Shown here: positions 24,591-34,261 of the stretch, piece after piece
Layout: each line of letters opens with the position of its first letter
Numbering within the stretch: the stretch's first letter is position 1
Source: Mycobacterium sp. 1164966.3
GTDB lineage: Bacteria; Actinomycetota; Actinomycetes; Mycobacteriales; Mycobacteriaceae
Assembly (NCBI RefSeq): GCF_001665395.1
Contig: NZ_LZSG01000027.1
Location: 1-64,000 of the forward strand
Direction of reading: 5' to 3'
Length of the DNA: 64,000 bases
Position numbers and translations under genes: made by a program
The notes under the pieces: generated by a model
What the model saw: only the letters and a program-made list of their open reading frames with translations
The model's database searches: none
Told to the model about the DNA's origin: nothing

Positions 24591-26873
24591 CTAGACGCCG
24601 GCCCGGACTTCCCGCGCCGCGGCGACCATGTTGCGCAGCGACGCGGTGACCTCGTCGACATTGCGGGTCTTGAGGCCGCAGTCGGGATTGACCCACAGCC
24701 GCTCGGCGGGCACCGCGCGCAACGCCGCGCGCAGCGACTCGGCCATCTCTTCGGTTCTCGGCACCCGCGGGGAGTGGATGTCGTAGACGCCCGGGCCCAC
24801 GCTGTTGGCGAACCCGGCCGCGTTCAGGTCATCCAGCACCTCCATGTGTGATCGCGCCGCCTCGATGGACGTCACGTCGGCATCCAAGTCCGCAATCGCT
24901 CCGATCACCTCACCAAACTCCGAGTAACACAGATGGGTGTGGATCTGCGTCGAGTCCGCGACGCCGGAGGTCGCCAACCTGAAAGCCGTTACCGCCCAAC
25001 GCAAGTACTCCTCCTGATCGACGCGACGCAGCGGCAGCAGTTCGCGCAGCGCGGGCTCGTCGACCTGGATGACGGCGATGCCGGCGGACTGCAGATCCAC
25101 CGTCTCGTCGCGAATGGCGAGCGCCACCTGGTTGGCGGTGTCGGCCAGCGGCTGGTCGTCACGGACGAACGACCACGCCAAGATGGTGACCGGCCCGGTC
25201 AGCATGCCCTTCACGGGCTTGTCGGTCAGCGACTGCGCGTAGGTGATCCACTCGACCGTCATCGGGTGGGTACGAACCACGTCGCCGTAGAGAATTGGCG
25301 GTCGCACGCAGCGGCTGCCGTACGACTGCACCCAGCCGTTCTGCGTGGCGAAGAAACCCTCCAGCTGTTCGGCGAAGTACTGCACCATGTCGTTGCGCTC
25401 CGGCTCACCGTGCACCAGCACATCCAGACCGAGTTCCTCCTGCAACTTCACGACGTCGGCGATCTCCTTTTTCATCCTGCTGACGTACTCGGCCTCGTCG
25501 ATCTCACCAGCGCGAAAAGCCGCGCGCGCCTTGCGAATTGCCGATGTTTGCGGGTACGAGCCAATCGTCGTGGTCGGCAGCGGCGGCAGCTGCAGGCGGG
25601 CCTCCTGGCTGGCCCGTCGTTGTGCGGCGTCGCCCCGATGTGCGCCGGACGCGACGATCGCGTCGATCCGGGCCCGGAGCTGGCCGTTGTGCAGGCGTGG
25701 GTCGCGCTTGCGGGAAGCGGCGGCGTCGTTGGATGCCGCGATCTCGTCGGCGACCGCTTCGCGACCCTCGTGCAGTGCGCGTGCGAGAACCACTACCTCG
25801 CGCACTTTTTCGGCGCCGAACGCCAGCCAGCTGCGCAGTGCGTCGTCCAGGCCGGTCTCGGGTTCCAGCGAGTAGGGAACGTGCAGTGTGGAGCACGACG
25901 TGGACACGGCGACCGCACCCGCCGATCCCAGCAGGGTCGTCAGTTTGCCCAGCGCCGCCTCCAGGTCGGTGCGCCAGATGTTGCGTCCGTCGATGATGCC
26001 GGCCACCAGCGTCTTGGTGCCTAGTTCAGGAACGCCCGCCACCGCGGTGCCGGCACCAGCCACCAGGTCGACACCGATCGCCTCAACCGGGGTGCGGGCC
26101 AGGCCGGCCAGGGCGGCGCCCGGGTCGCCGAAGTAGGTGGCGACGTGGATGGCGGGCCGGTTGCTCACCGAGCCCAGCGCGTTGTACACCGCCTCGGCCA
26201 GTGCGGGCGCGTCGGGAGAAATGTCGGTGACCAGTGCCGGCTCGTCGAACTGCACCCATTGCGCATCGTTCTCGGCGAGCAACGACAGCAGCTCGGAGTA
26301 GATCGGGACCAGTTCCTGAAGCCGCTCGATGGGAGCGCCCCCGCCGTTTACGGCCTTGCTCAGGGCTAGGAAGGTAATCGGCCCGATGAGCACGGGACGT
26401 GCCGGAATCCCTTGTGCAAGAGCCTCTTTCAGTTCTGCCAGCACCTTGTCCGGGTGCAGCTCGAACCGGGTGGACGGTTCGATCTCGGGAACCAGGTAGT
26501 GATAGTTGGTGTCGAACCACTTCGTCATCTCCAGCGGCGCGACATCGTCATTGCCCCGCGCGGCGGCGAAGTAACGGTCCAGCTCGTCGGGGATCTCCGC
26601 GACCCGGGGCGGCAGCGCGCCGAGCAACACGGCGGTATCCAGCATCTGGTCGTAGTAGGAGAAGGTGTTCACCGGTATCGAGTCCAGCCCGGCGGCCGCC
26701 AGGCCCGACCAGGTGTCGTGGCGCAGCATCGCGGCGACGGACTCCAGGTCGGCCCGGCTGGTGCGCCCGGCCCAATAACCCTCGGTGGCGCGTTTGAGTT
26801 CGCGTTTGGGACCGATGCGCGGGGAGCCGGTAACGGTGGCGGTGAACGGTTGGCTGCTTACGAACTGAGTCAC
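24591..26873 (-). CDS. metE: Cobalamin-independent methionine synthase
   Basis: MetE transfers a methyl group from 5-methyltetrahydropteroyl-triglutamate to homocysteine. The 760-aa protein has both barrels. The N-terminal one starts [15 protein letters not shown]. The C-terminal one has the Zn and homocysteine site residues in [13 protein letters not shown], the E of the same segment, and [10 protein letters not shown] near the end. GTG 26873 was chosen because AAGGAC lies 8 nt upstream and MTQ matches the known start of Rv1133c; TTG 26888 is less likely. A cobalamin riboswitch precedes it. Confidence 0.96.
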   Translation of the reverse strand: MTQFVSSQPFTATVTGSPRIGPKRELKRATEGYWAGRTSRADLESVAAMLRHDTWSGLAAAGLDSIPVNTFSYYDQMLDTAVLLGALPPRVAEIPDELDRYFAAARGNDDVAPLEMTKWFDTNYHYLVPEIEPSTRFELHPDKVLAELKEALAQGIPARPVLIGPITFLALSKAVNGGGAPIERLQELVPIYSELLSLLAENDAQWVQFDEPALVTDISPDAPALAEAVYNALGSVSNRPAIHVATYFGDPGAALAGLARTPVEAIGVDLVAGAGTAVAGVPELGTKTLVAGIIDGRNIWRTDLEAALGKLTTLLGSAGAVAVSTSCSTLHVPYSLEPETGLDDALRSWLAFGAEKVREVVVLARALHEGREAVADEIAASNDAAASRKRDPRLHNGQLRARIDAIVASGAHRGDAAQRRASQEARLQLPPLPTTTIGSYPQTSAIRKARAAFRAGEIDEAEYVSRMKKEIADVVKLQEELGLDVLVHGEPERNDMVQYFAEQLEGFFATQNGWVQSYGSRCVRPPILYGDVVRTHPMTVEWITYAQSLTDKPVKGMLTGPVTILAWSFVRDDQPLADTANQVALAIRDETVDLQSAGIAVIQVDEPALRELLPLRRVDQEEYLRWAVTAFRLATSGVADSTQIHTHLCYSEFGEVIGAIADLDADVTSIEAARSHMEVLDDLNAAGFANSVGPGVYDIHSPRVPRTEEMAESLRAALRAVPAERLWVNPDCGLKTRNVDEVTASLRNMVAAAREVRAGV

Positions 26874-27019
26874 GAAGTCGTCCTTCAATCGACGGGCTGG
26901 TCACCGCCGGCGGACGCACAACCGATCCGGTTGGCGGTGCGCACCTTTGGTACGTACACCGCAACGGATACGGCCAAACGCCCATTCCACGAGGCGATGA
27001 ACCGCCGGACGCGGCGCGC

Positions 27020-27235
27020 CCGGCACAGCTGGCAGGTCTTCGGACTCGCAGGCCCGCGCCCGGGGGGCGCTCCTAGTGGCCGTCGCTTCCCAGCCCCTCG
27101 GGGCCAGTGCTTGTTAACTTCTAAGACGGCGGTCGTTCCTGCATACCGCTGCGGGACAGTCCCGGATTCTCACCGGGTTCCCTCTCGCGACGCATGTGCT
27201 TCGCTCGATGCCGACGCCACGGGTGCGTCAGCAGA
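27020..27235 (-). ncRNA. Cobalamin (B12) riboswitch controlling metE
   Basis: On the minus strand the leader contains GGGAACCCGGTGAGAATCC, GGGACTGTCCCGCAGCGG and, further on, GAGTCCGAAGACCTGCC, the three most conserved blocks of the cobalamin riboswitch in correct order. When B12 binds, the cobalamin-independent enzyme is shut off. The exact ends are estimated; the leader continues about 145 nt to the metE start. Confidence 0.93.
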
Positions 27236-27282
27236 CCAACTGCGTTGCCAAGGGTACTCCGCGGCCTTGCTGGGAGTCGCGG

Positions 27283-27338
27283 CGACCGTGACGCCAGCGG
27301 CACGCTCGATGCCGACCGTGACGCCAGCGTCACGCTCG
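27283..27338. terminator. Two adjacent GTGACGC-CA-GCGTCAC-type hairpins
   Basis: Imperfect hairpins at 27283-27308 and 27313-27338 share the CGACCGTGACGC arm. The second matches the perfect hairpin at 56206-56233 that follows the intact NAD(P)-binding gene, and lies just downstream of that gene's truncated copy. Confidence 0.65.
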
Positions 27339-27345
27339 CGGCGAG

Positions 27346-27460
27346 TCAGCGTGCCAGCGCTTCGGCGATGGGAACGTCGACGTTGTTGAACTCGACGGTC
27401 CGGCCGATCGTCGAGTCGTCGGCCAGCGCCGCGGCAACGACAAGCGCGCTGTATATGTCG
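27346..27460 (-). pseudogene. 3'-end fragment of an NAD(P)-binding protein gene
   Basis: The minus strand reads ALVVAAALADDSTIGRTVEF, then NNVDVPIAEALAR and stop. This nearly equals the C-terminus of the intact protein encoded at 56240-56881 (ADDSTIGRTIEF, then NNGEFPIAEALAR). DNA similarity also runs through the terminator hairpin downstream and stops abruptly near 27460. It marks the left edge of the accessory island. Confidence 0.8.
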
Positions 27461-27913
27461 CGCCTGAGTTCCTTCCCCGATGGATTCCTTGGTGTGATGC
27501 CGAGTTAGCTGTGCTGGACGGCCCCGACTAGTTCGGCATGGGCTTACTGCACGTAAACGACTGAATGCGAAGGGATTTCGGATACAGAGGAGACCTCTCA
27601 GATGGCGGTAGCCGCGCCACCATCTGATCCCGGTCCCGTCGAGTCGTCAGGGCTGAGATCGTGGGACTAGCCGAGGCCCGGTCTAGCCGCCACAGCCTTG
27701 GCTCGGGCCCGCATCATGGATAATTAAAGGGCGGTTTCGAATCACCTGGCCTCGGCACGCGCGCTGACGACGCTGCTGAACAAATTGCGTTCTGCCTCGG
27801 CGCGCGGTCGTGGCGGCAATCTGTCACTGGTTCGGACGATGACAGACAAAGATGGCGTCTGATGGGCGTATGCACGCGTTCTCACTGCACGCTCCCCCGA
27901 ATATGTTGCAGTA
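27461..27913. other. Gene-free left margin of the island
   Basis: No supported gene is seen. Base composition is visibly more AT-rich than the metE side and frames are short. No integrase, att-like tRNA or inverted terminal repeat could be recognised. Confidence 0.5.
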
Positions 27914-28936
27914 TCAGCGATCCTGGTCCTGCCAACCGCGGACAGCCGAAATGAATGCGTCGAGTTCGCGTGCGATGTCAGGACCTGAGGGTTCAATGAT
28001 GACCTCGGTGGCTCCATCTTTCGCCATTGCGGCCACGGCCTGTCCGACTGTGGCGGCGGACCCAGTAAGTGTGGCTGTCGGAACGGAGACGTGACCGCCG
28101 GCACGCCAGGCCGCCAGGTCGGCATCGTTCATTTCCACCATGTGGCCTTGGTGAATGTATAAGTGGCGCTCGCGTTGAGGGATCTTCTCGATCACATCGA
28201 GCCAGGCGGACCCACCGGTAATCTGGCGGACCGCGTCGGCGCCCTGGGTGCTATAGACCAAATGAAAAGTTGCTGCCGCCCACGGGGCGCCAACCGCCAG
28301 GCGGACCCGCTCGCCGACTGGATCCTCATCTTCGTCGACGACGGTACCCATCATGGCTACCACAGCACGCTTATAGGCGCGCTGCTGAGGGAGTACCTTC
28401 AACATCGAGATCATTCCGTCGGCGCCGACCCGCTTTGCCACTCCGGCACCCTTGGGCCCGATCGCGGCGACTAACAGCGGAATTCGCAGGGGAAGAGCGT
28501 CTACTTGCGACGAGGTGAGCATCAACTTAATGGGTGCGCCCTCCCAGTCGACTACCTGTCCGGCCAACAGCTCTTGGTAAGCACGGATATAGGTCTCCAT
28601 GTACGACCATCGGATTGGCCGCTGGCCGATGGCGGCGCGGCTGGAAAATCCGGTACCGAAAGCGGCCATAACTCGCCCGGGCGCGAGTCGGTGTAGTGAA
28701 ACAGTCTGTGCGGCGTTAACCAACGGGTGACGCTGCGTCGGAACCAGTACCCCGGGACCCAGCTCAATCCTGGTGGTTAGTTCGGCGGCGCGGTGCAAGG
28801 CCACCCAAACGTCATCGCCTTCGAACGGCGTGTCGAAAAGATAGGCTCGGCGATAACCCAGTTTCTCCGCCGTGGCAATATGCTCGGCTGACTCGAATGA
28901 TGGTGGCAACCCGACACTTACATCGATATCCCTCAT
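27914..28936 (-). CDS. LLM-class (luciferase-like) F420/FMN-dependent oxidoreductase
   Basis: This 340-aa TIM-barrel protein of the bacterial-luciferase family has IELGPGVLVPTQRHPLVNAAQ with the family strand and helix, VMAAFGTGFSSRAAIG as phosphate-binding region, and AKRVGADGMISM. Such mycobacterial enzymes mostly use F420 and act on alcohols, imines or ketones. Its ATG overlaps the stop of the upstream hydrolase (ATGA), so it is the last gene of the UbiX-UbiD-hydrolase operon and probably acts on the decarboxylated product. Confidence 0.88.
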   Translation of the reverse strand: MRDIDVSVGLPPSFESAEHIATAEKLGYRRAYLFDTPFEGDDVWVALHRAAELTTRIELGPGVLVPTQRHPLVNAAQTVSLHRLAPGRVMAAFGTGFSSRAAIGQRPIRWSYMETYIRAYQELLAGQVVDWEGAPIKLMLTSSQVDALPLRIPLLVAAIGPKGAGVAKRVGADGMISMLKVLPQQRAYKRAVVAMMGTVVDEDEDPVGERVRLAVGAPWAAATFHLVYSTQGADAVRQITGGSAWLDVIEKIPQRERHLYIHQGHMVEMNDADLAAWRAGGHVSVPTATLTGSAATVGQAVAAMAKDGATEVIIEPSGPDIARELDAFISAVRGWQDQDR

Positions 28937-29985
28937 CGCGTTGCTCCCTCAGTTATCGCTCCGTGTTGCCACCCCGCAGTCGCTCGTTCGGATCGGTTCG
29001 CGCGGCCCAAATCGGTTGCCGGTTCTTTTCGGCTTGGCGAAGATTTCAGGGCCCGGTTCAGTACATCGATAGCTTGGGTAATCGCTGCACTGGCCGCCCC
29101 GGTTTCGCGCAGGGCATTCAGCATCATGAAGTCATGGATCGTGCCGTTGTACCGCACACACGTGCAGCGCACACCGGCGGCGGTCAGCTTGTGCGCATAG
29201 GCTTCGCCCTCGTCGCGTAGCGGATCGTATTCGGCGACGATGACGAACGCCTCGGGCAGGCCGGCGAGTTCGTCGATGCTGGCTTGGAGCGGCGATGCGA
29301 GGATTTCGTTGCGTCTGGCCGTGTCGGACAGATAGGCGTCCCAGAACCAGGCCATAGCCTTGGCGGTGAGGTGCGGACCATCGGCGAAATCGCGGTAGCT
29401 TAGCGTGTTCTGGGCCGCGTCAGTTACCGGGTAATACAACGATTGGTGAACGAATGCGACCTCGCCGCGTTGCTTGGCCAGGATCGTCAGCGCGGCGGCG
29501 AGATTGCCGCCGGCCGAGTCGCCGGCGACTGCCAAGCGGGTGGCGTCGAGGTCCGCGCCAGCGCCGCCTCGATGGATCCAGAGTGCGGCCGCGTAGGCCT
29601 GTTCGATCGCAACCGGGTAAGCCAACTCCGGTGCGCGCTCGTAGTCGACGAACACGACTGCGGCGTCCGCACCCGCCGAAAGCTCGCACACCAGCCGGTC
29701 ATGGGTTGCGGCGCTGCCTAGAACCCATCCTCCCCCATGCAGGTACAGCACGACCGGCAATGGCCCCACCGTGCCAACGGGTTTGATGATGCGGATGCGT
29801 GCCTCGGTACTGCCGCCCTCGACTGTCATCCATGTGCTATCGACGTTGGGTTTGGCGACCGGACCCGATTGGATGTTCTCCAGAGTCGCCCGCGCCTCGG
29901 CTGGGGCCAGATCGTACACCGGCGGCAAATGGGCCGCAGTGTAAGCGAACTCGGCCGTGGCCGAATCCAGAACATACTCGCTCAC
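28933..29985 (-). CDS. Alpha/beta hydrolase, hormone-sensitive-lipase family
   Basis: GTG 29985 follows AAAGGATTCCTTT and gives 350 aa. The HSL motif YLHGGGWVLGS supplies the oxyanion hole, GDSAGGN the Ser nucleophile, EYDPLRDEG the Asp and NGTIHDFMML the His. A cap precedes the core. Longer frames upstream run into ubiD without a ribosome binding site. A C-terminal basic extension of about 40 residues is unusual. It lies 38 bp after ubiD and overlaps the LLM gene, so it probably cleaves an ester linked to the aromatic-acid substrate. Confidence 0.88.
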   Translation of the reverse strand: MSEYVLDSATAEFAYTAAHLPPVYDLAPAEARATLENIQSGPVAKPNVDSTWMTVEGGSTEARIRIIKPVGTVGPLPVVLYLHGGGWVLGSAATHDRLVCELSAGADAAVVFVDYERAPELAYPVAIEQAYAAALWIHRGGAGADLDATRLAVAGDSAGGNLAAALTILAKQRGEVAFVHQSLYYPVTDAAQNTLSYRDFADGPHLTAKAMAWFWDAYLSDTARRNEILASPLQASIDELAGLPEAFVIVAEYDPLRDEGEAYAHKLTAAGVRCTCVRYNGTIHDFMMLNALRETGAASAAITQAIDVLNRALKSSPSRKEPATDLGRANRSERATAGWQHGAITEGATR

Positions 29986-30023
29986 AAAGGAATCCTTTCG
30001 GAGGCGCCGGATTCTTCGGCGAA

Positions 30024-31622
30024 TTACACCTCTGGCAGCCGTTTGCTCAGTTTCTGCAGCGTCAGCATTTCGCGCCCGTCGCCGTTGAGGTAGGGGATGC
30101 CAATCCCGTATTCCTCCCAGCGGCTTGCGATTTTGGACTCGAGCTCCGGTGCGAGCCTGTCGGTGGGCGGGAAGCGGCGCCCATCCCACTCTGGGCGCCG
30201 GTCGATCTCCCAGCTTCGAGTGGCGTCGATGAGCACCCGCGTCCATTGGCCGGCGCCGTATTTGTTGGTGTCATTCAACTCCGGCGGGGTCGAAGGATCG
30301 AGTGATGAGCCGATACCCGGGCCGAAGAACCCGATATCGCCGAGGCCGGCATTGACGCGGTATGACATAGCCCAGTCCAGTGCGACTGGGTCGTGGATGT
30401 CGATATCCTCCTCAACAACCATGACGTTCTTGTGAAACCACACCGATCCACCGGTTCCCCACAGCGCCGAAGCAATCTGTTGCGCATGGCCGCGGTATCT
30501 CTTCTGGATCTGCACCAGAGTGTTCTGGCCGTTTGTCACCTCCGTCATCCAGAGGTCGGTGATGCCACCGATCCCGAGATCGTCGAGTACGTTCCAACTG
30601 ATCGCCGACCGCGCAAAGTTGACGATGCTGTCTTCGTTGAAGCATCCCGGCCGGATTCCCTCGAGGGTGCCTCGCAGCACCGGGTCGTTGCGGTGGGTGA
30701 TCCGGGTGACCCGCAGGACGGGCGCCGGTGCTGCGCCGCCAATGAAGCCAGGGTATTCGCCGAACGGGCCCTCCATGACGAATGTCGAGGGGTCGGGGTC
30801 GATGAAGCCCTCGACGACGATTTCCGCCGTCGCGGGGACATGTAGCGGTACCGTTTCGCAGGCCACCAGGTCGACTGGGCGGCCGAGCAGGGCCCCCATC
30901 ATGTCCCATTCGCAGATGTTCTTCGGGAAGGGGCTGCCGGCGCAGAACCCCAGCACGTCGTGCCACCCGTACACGACGGCGACCGGCATAGGCTCCGGCT
31001 TGTACTCCTCCATGTGGACGCCCCAACCTTGACTGGGCACCAAGAGCTTGGCGATCTTGTCGCGGTCGACGATCATCCCGCGGTAGCAACCGATGTTGTC
31101 GCGTCCCGTCACCTTGTCCTCGGTGACCACACCACAGAATGTGTCGATGTAACGACCACCGTCCTCGCCGTGCCACTTTGGGACTGGGAACTCCCATAGG
31201 TTGATGTCGTTGCCCTCGACGATGTTCTCTTTGACGGGGCCGCTGTCGACCACGCGTGGCGAGATGGGTTCCTTGAAAGATTCCCGAAGGTGACGCACGA
31301 TGGCCGAATCGCTGGTGCCCTCGGGCAGGCCCAACATGAGCTGAACCTGGCGACGGCTACCGAGTGCAGACGTCAATAGCTTTGTGCACCGGGTGTTCTC
31401 GTGGCCGATGATGTTGTCGAACAGCAGCGCGGGGCCACCCAGGGCAAGGTTGGCGCGGGTGATCGCGCCAATTTCTTCGGCCCAGTCGACGGGAGCCGTG
31501 ATGCGGCGCAACTGGCCCGCGGCTTCGAGTGTGGCTAACCAGCTCCGCTGATCGGGACCTTCCTCCCGGTCTCCCGGCTGGGTCGTGCTCGTGGTTTCCC
31601 GCAGACTTGTCGCCGTGCTCAC
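30024..31622 (-). CDS. UbiD-family prenyl-FMN-dependent decarboxylase
   Basis: GTG 31622 has GAGGAG 7 nt upstream and yields 532 aa. Family landmarks appear in order: RSWLATLEAAGQL, the central NIGCYRGMIVDRDK with a conserved Arg, VPATAEIVVEG with the conserved Glu pair, GPFGEYPGF and HKNVMVVEEDIDIHD. UbiD enzymes reversibly (de)carboxylate aromatic or unsaturated acids using prenylated FMN supplied by UbiX, which is encoded 34 bp upstream. The substrate is unknown; the surrounding genes favour catabolism rather than ubiquinone, since mycobacteria use menaquinone. Confidence 0.92.
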   Translation of the reverse strand: MSTATSLRETTSTTQPGDREEGPDQRSWLATLEAAGQLRRITAPVDWAEEIGAITRANLALGGPALLFDNIIGHENTRCTKLLTSALGSRRQVQLMLGLPEGTSDSAIVRHLRESFKEPISPRVVDSGPVKENIVEGNDINLWEFPVPKWHGEDGGRYIDTFCGVVTEDKVTGRDNIGCYRGMIVDRDKIAKLLVPSQGWGVHMEEYKPEPMPVAVVYGWHDVLGFCAGSPFPKNICEWDMMGALLGRPVDLVACETVPLHVPATAEIVVEGFIDPDPSTFVMEGPFGEYPGFIGGAAPAPVLRVTRITHRNDPVLRGTLEGIRPGCFNEDSIVNFARSAISWNVLDDLGIGGITDLWMTEVTNGQNTLVQIQKRYRGHAQQIASALWGTGGSVWFHKNVMVVEEDIDIHDPVALDWAMSYRVNAGLGDIGFFGPGIGSSLDPSTPPELNDTNKYGAGQWTRVLIDATRSWEIDRRPEWDGRRFPPTDRLAPELESKIASRWEEYGIGIPYLNGDGREMLTLQKLSKRLPEV

Positions 31623-31656
31623 TTCGTTCTCCTCACAGGATTAGAGCTGTTCTATT

Positions 31657-32325
31657 TCAGTTGTGGCCATCAGCCGTCGCTATCAGCCGACTCGTCGTGG
31701 TCTCGAGCCGCGTCGTCCAGTCGTCGACTTCGGGGAGCAGTCGGTCGCCGTTTATCGGGACCGGCGGTTGAGGGTCTTTCCAGCGGTTGATCAGGGAGTG
31801 TTCGATCCCGAGTTGATCGATGATGCGGCCGACCACGTAGTCGGTTACCTCGTCGACCGAGGTGGGGCGCGAGTAATAGGCCACCGTCGGCGGGAAGATC
31901 ACGGCACCGGCGCGCGCCAGGTAGTGCATGTTCTCCAGGTGAATCTCGCTCAACGGAGCCTCCCGCGCGACCAGGACGAGCCTGCGCCGTTCCTTCAGCG
32001 TCACGTCGGCAGCGCGCGTGATCAGGTTGTCGCTGTAGCCGACTCGGATCGCGCTCAACGTCTTCATGCTGCACGGGCACACGACCATGCCATTCGTGCG
32101 AAAAGAGCCACTGGAGATGCCCGCGGCAAGATCACGGGCGCTATAAACGTGCGAGGCCAATGCTCGGACCTCTTCGACGCTGGCGTCGGTCTCGATCTTT
32201 ATCGTCGCCCGTGCCCAGTCACTGAGAATCAGATGTGTCTCGACGCCTATCTGACCAAGAGCTTCCAGCAGACGGATGCCCAAACTGGCGCCGGTCGCGC
32301 CAGTCATCGCTATCACGAAGCGCAT
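31657..32325 (-). CDS. UbiX-type flavin prenyltransferase
   Basis: The 222-aa protein begins MRFVIAMTGATGASLGIRLLE with the FMN-binding GATGAS motif and has CPCSMKTLSAIRVGYSDNL and EAPLSEIHLENM, both hallmarks of UbiX/Pad1. It attaches dimethylallyl to FMN to make the cofactor for UbiD. The C-terminus is about 25 residues longer than the minimal family. It is the first gene of the operon, and the presumed promoter lies in the 480-bp gap upstream. Confidence 0.92.
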   Translation of the reverse strand: MRFVIAMTGATGASLGIRLLEALGQIGVETHLILSDWARATIKIETDASVEEVRALASHVYSARDLAAGISSGSFRTNGMVVCPCSMKTLSAIRVGYSDNLITRAADVTLKERRRLVLVAREAPLSEIHLENMHYLARAGAVIFPPTVAYYSRPTSVDEVTDYVVGRIIDQLGIEHSLINRWKDPQPPVPINGDRLLPEVDDWTTRLETTTSRLIATADGHN

Positions 32326-32805
32326 CGTTTTCCTCCTTTCAGCTGCACTAAACGATCAAACGTTTGGGTGCTCGTTCTTGATGGCGTGGCCGAACCGAAT
32401 GATGGAGCGGGGATCCATACCGACAACTAGTCAGCGAGCTCGGCGCATACGTCGCATCACGTGTAGTTCGCGTTTCTAATCGCGACCTGTCGCTCCAGTT
32501 CTGTTGACAGCCTTAAGTTTTCAGACCTACCTGATGAAGCGGGCGGGTTCCAGCGTCGCGACCTTTCGGTATTCCCGGCGTCGTTGCCAGGAGTGACCGA
32601 GGGTCTGCGCGCCTACGGCACTTCTGCATGTGCGCACAGGTCGGCGGGTGGCGGTCATTGAGGTGTCCGCCCGACAGACGCCGTATGGTGACCTACCCAT
32701 CCCGCGCCATTTGCCACGCACGGTATTTGCGGAGCGACTTCGCCACGGTCCGCCCGCATGACGCACGCGATCGTTCGGTGTCGGAGTTGCTCCAGACTAT
32801 TGGTA
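32326..32805. other. Gene-free stretch upstream of ubiX
   Basis: It holds only short, non-coding-like frames. It presumably contains the promoter of the ubiX operon. A GlxA-type regulator ends at its far side. No palindrome long enough to call an operator was noticed. Confidence 0.45.
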
Positions 32806-33783
32806 TTAGTCGCGAGACGCGGTGCGAAATCTATCCCGGTAGGCTTTTGGGCTGATGCCCAGGTGGTTGAGAAACACCCGTCTGAGGGTTTCCGTGGTGC
32901 CGAAACCCGCCATGCGCGCAGTCTCGGTCACTGTCCGGCCGGCGTCGAGTGCGGCACGTGCGGAATCGATTCGAACCGATTCGACGTAGCGTGCCGGGGT
33001 CATCCCTAGCTCGGACTGAAACAGCCGGGTCAGTTGGCGCGTGCTCATGGATGCACGAGCGGCAAGCTTCTTCACGCTGTGGTCATCAGCTGGGTTGGCC
33101 GTGATCGCGTCGGTGACCACTCTCAGCGCGGACTCCGGCGGAGGGTCGGCCTCAACCAAGACAGAGAATTGTGATTGCCCGCCGGCGCGTTTGAGATACA
33201 CCACCAACGATCGGGCGACTTGACGAACCAGCTCGGGACCGTAATCCCTTTCGACCAGCGCCAAAGCGAGGTCGATCCCCGACGAAACGCCCGCAGAGGT
33301 GAATATGTCACCGTCGCGGACAAAGATCGCATCCGGTTCGACCCCCACGTCAGGAAATGCGCGGGCCAAGCGTCCGGTATGTCGCCAATGCGTGGTGGCG
33401 CGCCGGCCGTTGAGCAGACCGGCCTGCGCCAGGATGAACGACCCGGTACAGACTGACGCCAGACGCCGAGTCCGGAGCGGCACAGTTCTGAGCGCCTCGA
33501 TGAGTGCGGGGTCGATCGGCCGTCCTACCAAATTGTCACCGCCGGCGACGATGACGGTATCGGCGGATTCGAAAGACGAAATTCGCCTATCTACGCCGAA
33601 CCGCGTTCCTATCGATGTCTTTACGTCGCGCCCGTCTACCGATGCGACCTCAAGTCGATAGTTCGCCCCGAAGCGGTTGGCTTCGGCGAAGACTTCAGCG
33701 GGTCCTACCGCATCTAATAGCTTCACGCCGTTGAAGACGACGATCACCACCAGGCGCGCACTTCTATCGGCGGCTTCAGCCAT
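32806..33783 (-). CDS. GlxA-family transcriptional regulator (DJ-1/PfpI plus AraC HTH), copy 1
   Basis: Residues 8-180 form a DJ-1/PfpI-like domain with the nucleophile-position Cys in SVCTGSFILAQAG. Residues 215-320 hold two AraC helix-turn-helix units (VKKLAARASMSTRQLTRLFQ and RMAGFGTTETLRRVFLNHLG). GlxA-type regulators sense small metabolites and activate neighbouring catabolic genes. A close paralogue lies at 47059-48087 in the same orientation. Its nearest target candidates are the ubiX operon and the SDR remnant upstream. Confidence 0.9.
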   Translation of the reverse strand: MAEAADRSARLVVIVVFNGVKLLDAVGPAEVFAEANRFGANYRLEVASVDGRDVKTSIGTRFGVDRRISSFESADTVIVAGGDNLVGRPIDPALIEALRTVPLRTRRLASVCTGSFILAQAGLLNGRRATTHWRHTGRLARAFPDVGVEPDAIFVRDGDIFTSAGVSSGIDLALALVERDYGPELVRQVARSLVVYLKRAGGQSQFSVLVEADPPPESALRVVTDAITANPADDHSVKKLAARASMSTRQLTRLFQSELGMTPARYVESVRIDSARAALDAGRTVTETARMAGFGTTETLRRVFLNHLGISPKAYRDRFRTASRD

Positions 33784-33881
33784 CTGCTTATTGTGTCGCT
33801 TTTGGGGGAGTCGGCCGATCCGCTATACCCACGGGGCGGTACTCGGCGGAAGACTGTCTAGCGCTAGAAGGGGAAATTCTC

Positions 33882-34135
33882 ATGACATCACGGCGAGCGT
33901 TGATCACAGGAGTTTCGAAAGGAATCGCAGTTGCCAACCGCCTCCCGGTGTCCGGCGACATACGAGTTGGCCTCTTGCGCGGCCAATGGATTTCCCGGGT
34001 GCGTTCTACGAGGTGGATCTCGCGGAGTGGGTGGCCGCCGCCGAAGTGCTCTTGCGAGTCCTGGCGAGTGGACGAATGGATTCGGTGGTCAACAATGTTG
34101 CCGTCCCACGTTTGGGCAGGATCGCCTGTAGAACG
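33882..34135 (+). pseudogene. Frameshifted and truncated SDR gene
   Basis: The ATG at 33882, after AAGGGGAAATTCTC, starts MTSRRALITGVSKGI, a normal SDR nucleotide-binding N-terminus. Reading frame is lost between about 33930 and 33985 and continues in another frame as FPGAFYEVDLAEW and MDSVVNNVAVPRLGRI, typical SDR strands β3 to β4. Nothing recognisable of the catalytic half follows. It stands between GlxA copy 1 and a LuxR-family gene, mirroring an intact SDR beside the second LuxR-family gene. Confidence 0.7.
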
Positions 34136-34261
34136 ATCCGAGTCTGTCTTGTTTGTTTGCTGCCCACACGCGCAGGGGGCGGCACCCATCCGCGACTCAG
34201 TACGATGCAGCGCGATTTCTCCGATGTTGAGTGTGGCCAGCGATGGGTCTAGCTTCAGTGC

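Noticed and set aside
24933..26024. Plus-strand open frame of 363 codons opposite metE
   Set aside because: Antisense shadow of a clearly recognised gene; composition is non-coding-like.
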